Source: Rhodanobacteraceae bacterium (GTDB lineage Bacteria > Pseudomonadota > Gammaproteobacteria > Xanthomonadales > Rhodanobacteraceae). Taken from it: 64,000 bases of DNA. A program made the translations under genes and the position numbers. Of the stretch, positions 62,029 to 64,000 are shown piece after piece. The notes under the pieces are model-generated. The model was not told where the DNA came from and did not search any database. It saw only the letters and a program-made list of their open reading frames with translations. Every line of letters begins with the position of its first letter. Position 1 is the first letter of the stretch. The DNA lies in contig JAEUPP010000069.1 in NCBI GenBank assembly GCA_016790075.1, forward strand, positions 124,001 through 188,000, given 5' to 3'.

Positions 62029-64000
62029 TCAGTTGGACTTGCAGGCAGCAATGCCATTGGGAATGGTGAGGCGCTGTAAATTCAGCGCAACGGGTGTGCC
62101 ACCGGCTTGAGTCAGGGTAGCCGTGCCGCTGACGCAGCCTAGCCGGATCTGCAGACTCAGCGCGCCCGGATGATTGACCACGGCGGCCGGATCGAATGCG
62201 TCACCGAAAACCGGCCCGGTTACCGTCGCCAGATCGAGGTTGACGCCCGCTGCAAGATCGCCAGTCGCAACGCCGCTGGCCCAGCCAACGAAATCGCTGC
62301 TGCCGGGTGCGCCGTAGTACATGACGAGAAAACGATTGCCGTCGAGTTGCTCGACGTGGAAACCCGAGCCGCCACGGCCAGGGTCGAACCAGGAGCCGCT
62401 GGCTTGGGCAGGTGCGCTGCCGTTGCCGTCGCAGCCCAGGCCCTTGAGTGCGGTCAGCCGTGTGATCGGCACGGTCTTGCGGCCCCAGCCCGGTGCGCCT
62501 TCCCAGCGCAGCTCGCCGCGGTTGCAGTCGGAAAAGCCGATAAACAGACGGCCCCAGTCAGTTGGATTGGGCGATACCGCGCCACCACCAGGCAAGCTAG
62601 GGCGGTGATAGACCGTGTCGAATGCGATACCACCGGGGACGACCTTGCCGTCACCGAGCAGCCAGGCCTGCGGTGTTGCACCGCCAGCCGGAGAGTAAGT
62701 GAAAAAGTAGACAATGGCGCGTCCGCCGTTCAGCACTTCCAGCGCTATGCCTTCGCCGCTGCGCGCTGGATCGAACCAGCTGCCGTTGAAACGTCCGTCG
62801 ACCTGCAACGGCGGCGTGCGTGGCGGCACGATCGAGTCAAACGTCGCTGGTACATAGCTGTCGTCGAAACGGCAGTCGGCAGCTGCTGCGACGCCCAGAC
62901 AGTTCTGCTGCAGTTGCGCCACTGTCGGTTTTGCGCCGCCGTTTTTCCAGCGCCGCAGCGCCTCCCAGGCGGCGAGCCCCTCGGCCTCGGAAAAGCCACA
63001 GTGGCTGGGAGCCGTCTCGCGTACCACGGCGCTGACAAGCTGCGTCGCCGGTGTTTTCTGCCTCAGCACGTACTGATGCTGGGGAATCACGAGCTCGTCG
63101 CCACTGGTATGCAGCGACAGTATCTTTGCCGCGCCGATATCGCCGCGGTAGTCCGAATGCCAATTGAATTCGACGCCGGCCGCAGGTTGCCCGGCGGCGC
63201 GGCGGATCCGGCTGTCGAGATCCGAGTCGGCATAGCGGGCGCCCAGATTGCCGAAGGGATTGCGCCCGCCCATCTTGTCCGGCGCACGCAGCACATCGCT
63301 GAGCACGAACGTGGAATAGGCGATATTGGTCAGCAGGAAGCGTTCGTCCTGGATACCGGTGATACGTTGCAGGCGGGCAAGCCGTTCCCGCATGCCGTTG
63401 GTGCGAATGTTCTGCGGCAAGGTAATGCCGGTACAGACCGTTACGCTGAGCAGGGCACTGCGCACGTCGGGATCGAATTGCAGATCGTCCAGATCGGCGG
63501 GAATGTCGTCGAGGTTGTAGGCCCAGGGGTAGGGTTCGGCACCGGTCTTGAGCTGGCCGCGGTTGATATCGGCACAGACCACATCATAGGCGAGGCGCAC
63601 ATCCAGGCCGCGGTCCCAGGCGCGCGAAGCCGCGACCGGCGGACACAGGGCCAGTGCACTTTTCACAAGGGGATTCAGTTCCCGGTCTTCGGCGATCTTG
63701 AGGGCGATCAGGCCCCCCATGGAACCGCCGAACGGCACCAGTTCCCCCGGGTTGCCGACGTCGCGGCGGAAGATATCGAGCAGTTCCTTGTTCTCGTCGA
63801 CCGCACGCAGCAGCGCCCAACCGCGTGAGCTGAAACCGGAGGCGGCGATTGCATAGCCCTGCTCAAGCGCGATGTCGCGCAGCGGACCGAGGCCCGGATC
63901 GGAATCGGGCGAGAAATTAAGACCATGTTGATACAGCACCAGGCTGCCGCCCGGCGTCCAGCCATCGGGAACGGCAATGCGGTAGTACGCCCCCGAAGGC
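62029..64000 (-). CDS. Secreted serine hydrolase with C-terminal repeats (partial, 5' end outside window)
   Basis: About 657 residues are visible; the frame runs off the right edge, where in-frame codons read SGAYYRIAVPDGWTPGGSLV without a start. An alpha/beta hydrolase core is seen: VLYQHGLNF, LVPFGGSMGGLIALKIAEDR (Ser of GGSMGG) and a later HTSGDELVIPQHQY and APSHCGFSEAEGL (Asp/His region). The last ~250 residues contain two repeats, NGSWFDPARSGEGIALEVLN and SGSWFDPGRGGSGFHVEQLD, each followed by a YFFTYSP- or VMYYGAPG-type strand. This C-terminal repeat resembles a domain I associate with many secreted proteins of this lineage. Substrate unknown. Confidence 0.85.
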   Translation of the reverse strand, partial: PSGAYYRIAVPDGWTPGGSLVLYQHGLNFSPDSDPGLGPLRDIALEQGYAIAASGFSSRGWALLRAVDENKELLDIFRRDVGNPGELVPFGGSMGGLIALKIAEDRELNPLVKSALALCPPVAASRAWDRGLDVRLAYDVVCADINRGQLKTGAEPYPWAYNLDDIPADLDDLQFDPDVRSALLSVTVCTGITLPQNIRTNGMRERLARLQRITGIQDERFLLTNIAYSTFVLSDVLRAPDKMGGRNPFGNLGARYADSDLDSRIRRAAGQPAAGVEFNWHSDYRGDIGAAKILSLHTSGDELVIPQHQYVLRQKTPATQLVSAVVRETAPSHCGFSEAEGLAAWEALRRWKNGGAKPTVAQLQQNCLGVAAAADCRFDDSYVPATFDSIVPPRTPPLQVDGRFNGSWFDPARSGEGIALEVLNGGRAIVYFFTYSPAGGATPQAWLLGDGKVVPGGIAFDTVYHRPSLPGGGAVSPNPTDWGRLFIGFSDCNRGELRWEGAPGWGRKTVPITRLTALKGLGCDGNGSAPAQASGSWFDPGRGGSGFHVEQLDGNRFLVMYYGAPGSSDFVGWASGVATGDLAAGVNLDLATVTGPVFGDAFDPAAVVNHPGALSLQIRLGCVSGTATLTQAGGTPVALNLQRLTIPNGIAACKSN

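Overview
The window is high-GC DNA with the gene content and order of a gammaproteobacterium of the Xanthomonadales/Lysobacterales (Rhodanobacteraceae- or Xanthomonadaceae-like). The pointers are a divergent LysR regulator beside malate synthase and isocitrate lyase, gpsA next to secB, a compact rpmB-rpmG operon, many Sec-secreted proteins with lineage-type repeats, and a Sec-exported Rhs/YD-repeat protein. Genus and species cannot be fixed from the sequence alone. No tRNA, rRNA or CRISPR array was seen.

Left part (1-15.4 kb) is accessory DNA: secreted or orphan proteins of unknown role, a Fic-domain relic, an S41 peptidase, a 174-bp relic of the amidohydrolase that is intact at 25.8-27.8 kb, a deleted IS66-family element, and a polymorphic-toxin locus. 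The toxin locus is a ~1610-residue secreted Rhs protein with a ParB/Srx-like C-terminal tip and a short AT-rich gene just downstream that is the likely immunity gene. A pectin acetylesterase/Notum-family hydrolase and an unknown protein follow.

15.4-25.4 kb is the most unusual region: two adjacent gene sets with the architecture of NTP- or nucleotide-regulated conflict (defence) systems. Set one is a two-gene operon of a triple TIR-like protein and a membrane-anchored STAND NTPase (start/stop overlap ATGA). Set two is a divergent four-gene locus: an alpha/beta hydrolase plus a TPR-like/trypsin protease on the minus strand, and a TIR-like/TPR-like protein plus a protein with a nucleotide-fold N-terminus and a C-terminal TIR domain on the plus strand. 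The two sets may work together, or be separate neighbours; that is inference.

25.8-48.2 kb is mostly housekeeping: a secreted amidohydrolase, the glyoxylate shunt (LysR, aceB, aceA) with a palindromic operator in the divergent promoter, DUF971, ubiE, an M1 aminopeptidase, gpsA, secB, rpmB-rpmG with a clear promoter and terminator, a fatty-acid desaturase, a Gld-type ABC export operon translationally coupled to mutM, an OmpA-family protein, and tdk.

48.4-64 kb holds a very large membrane patatin-like protein divergent from an SGNH hydrolase, a methyltransferase, an xdhC-like/mocA-like pair, a 1.5-kb gene-free stretch with two poly-C hairpin repeats, trmL, an SDR, a double-domain M16 peptidase, a DUF4156 lipoprotein, and a secreted serine hydrolase that runs off the right edge. 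Two copies of a ~66-bp inverted repeat element lie at 2.9-3.1 kb and 53.2-53.3 kb, the first interrupted by ~110 bp.
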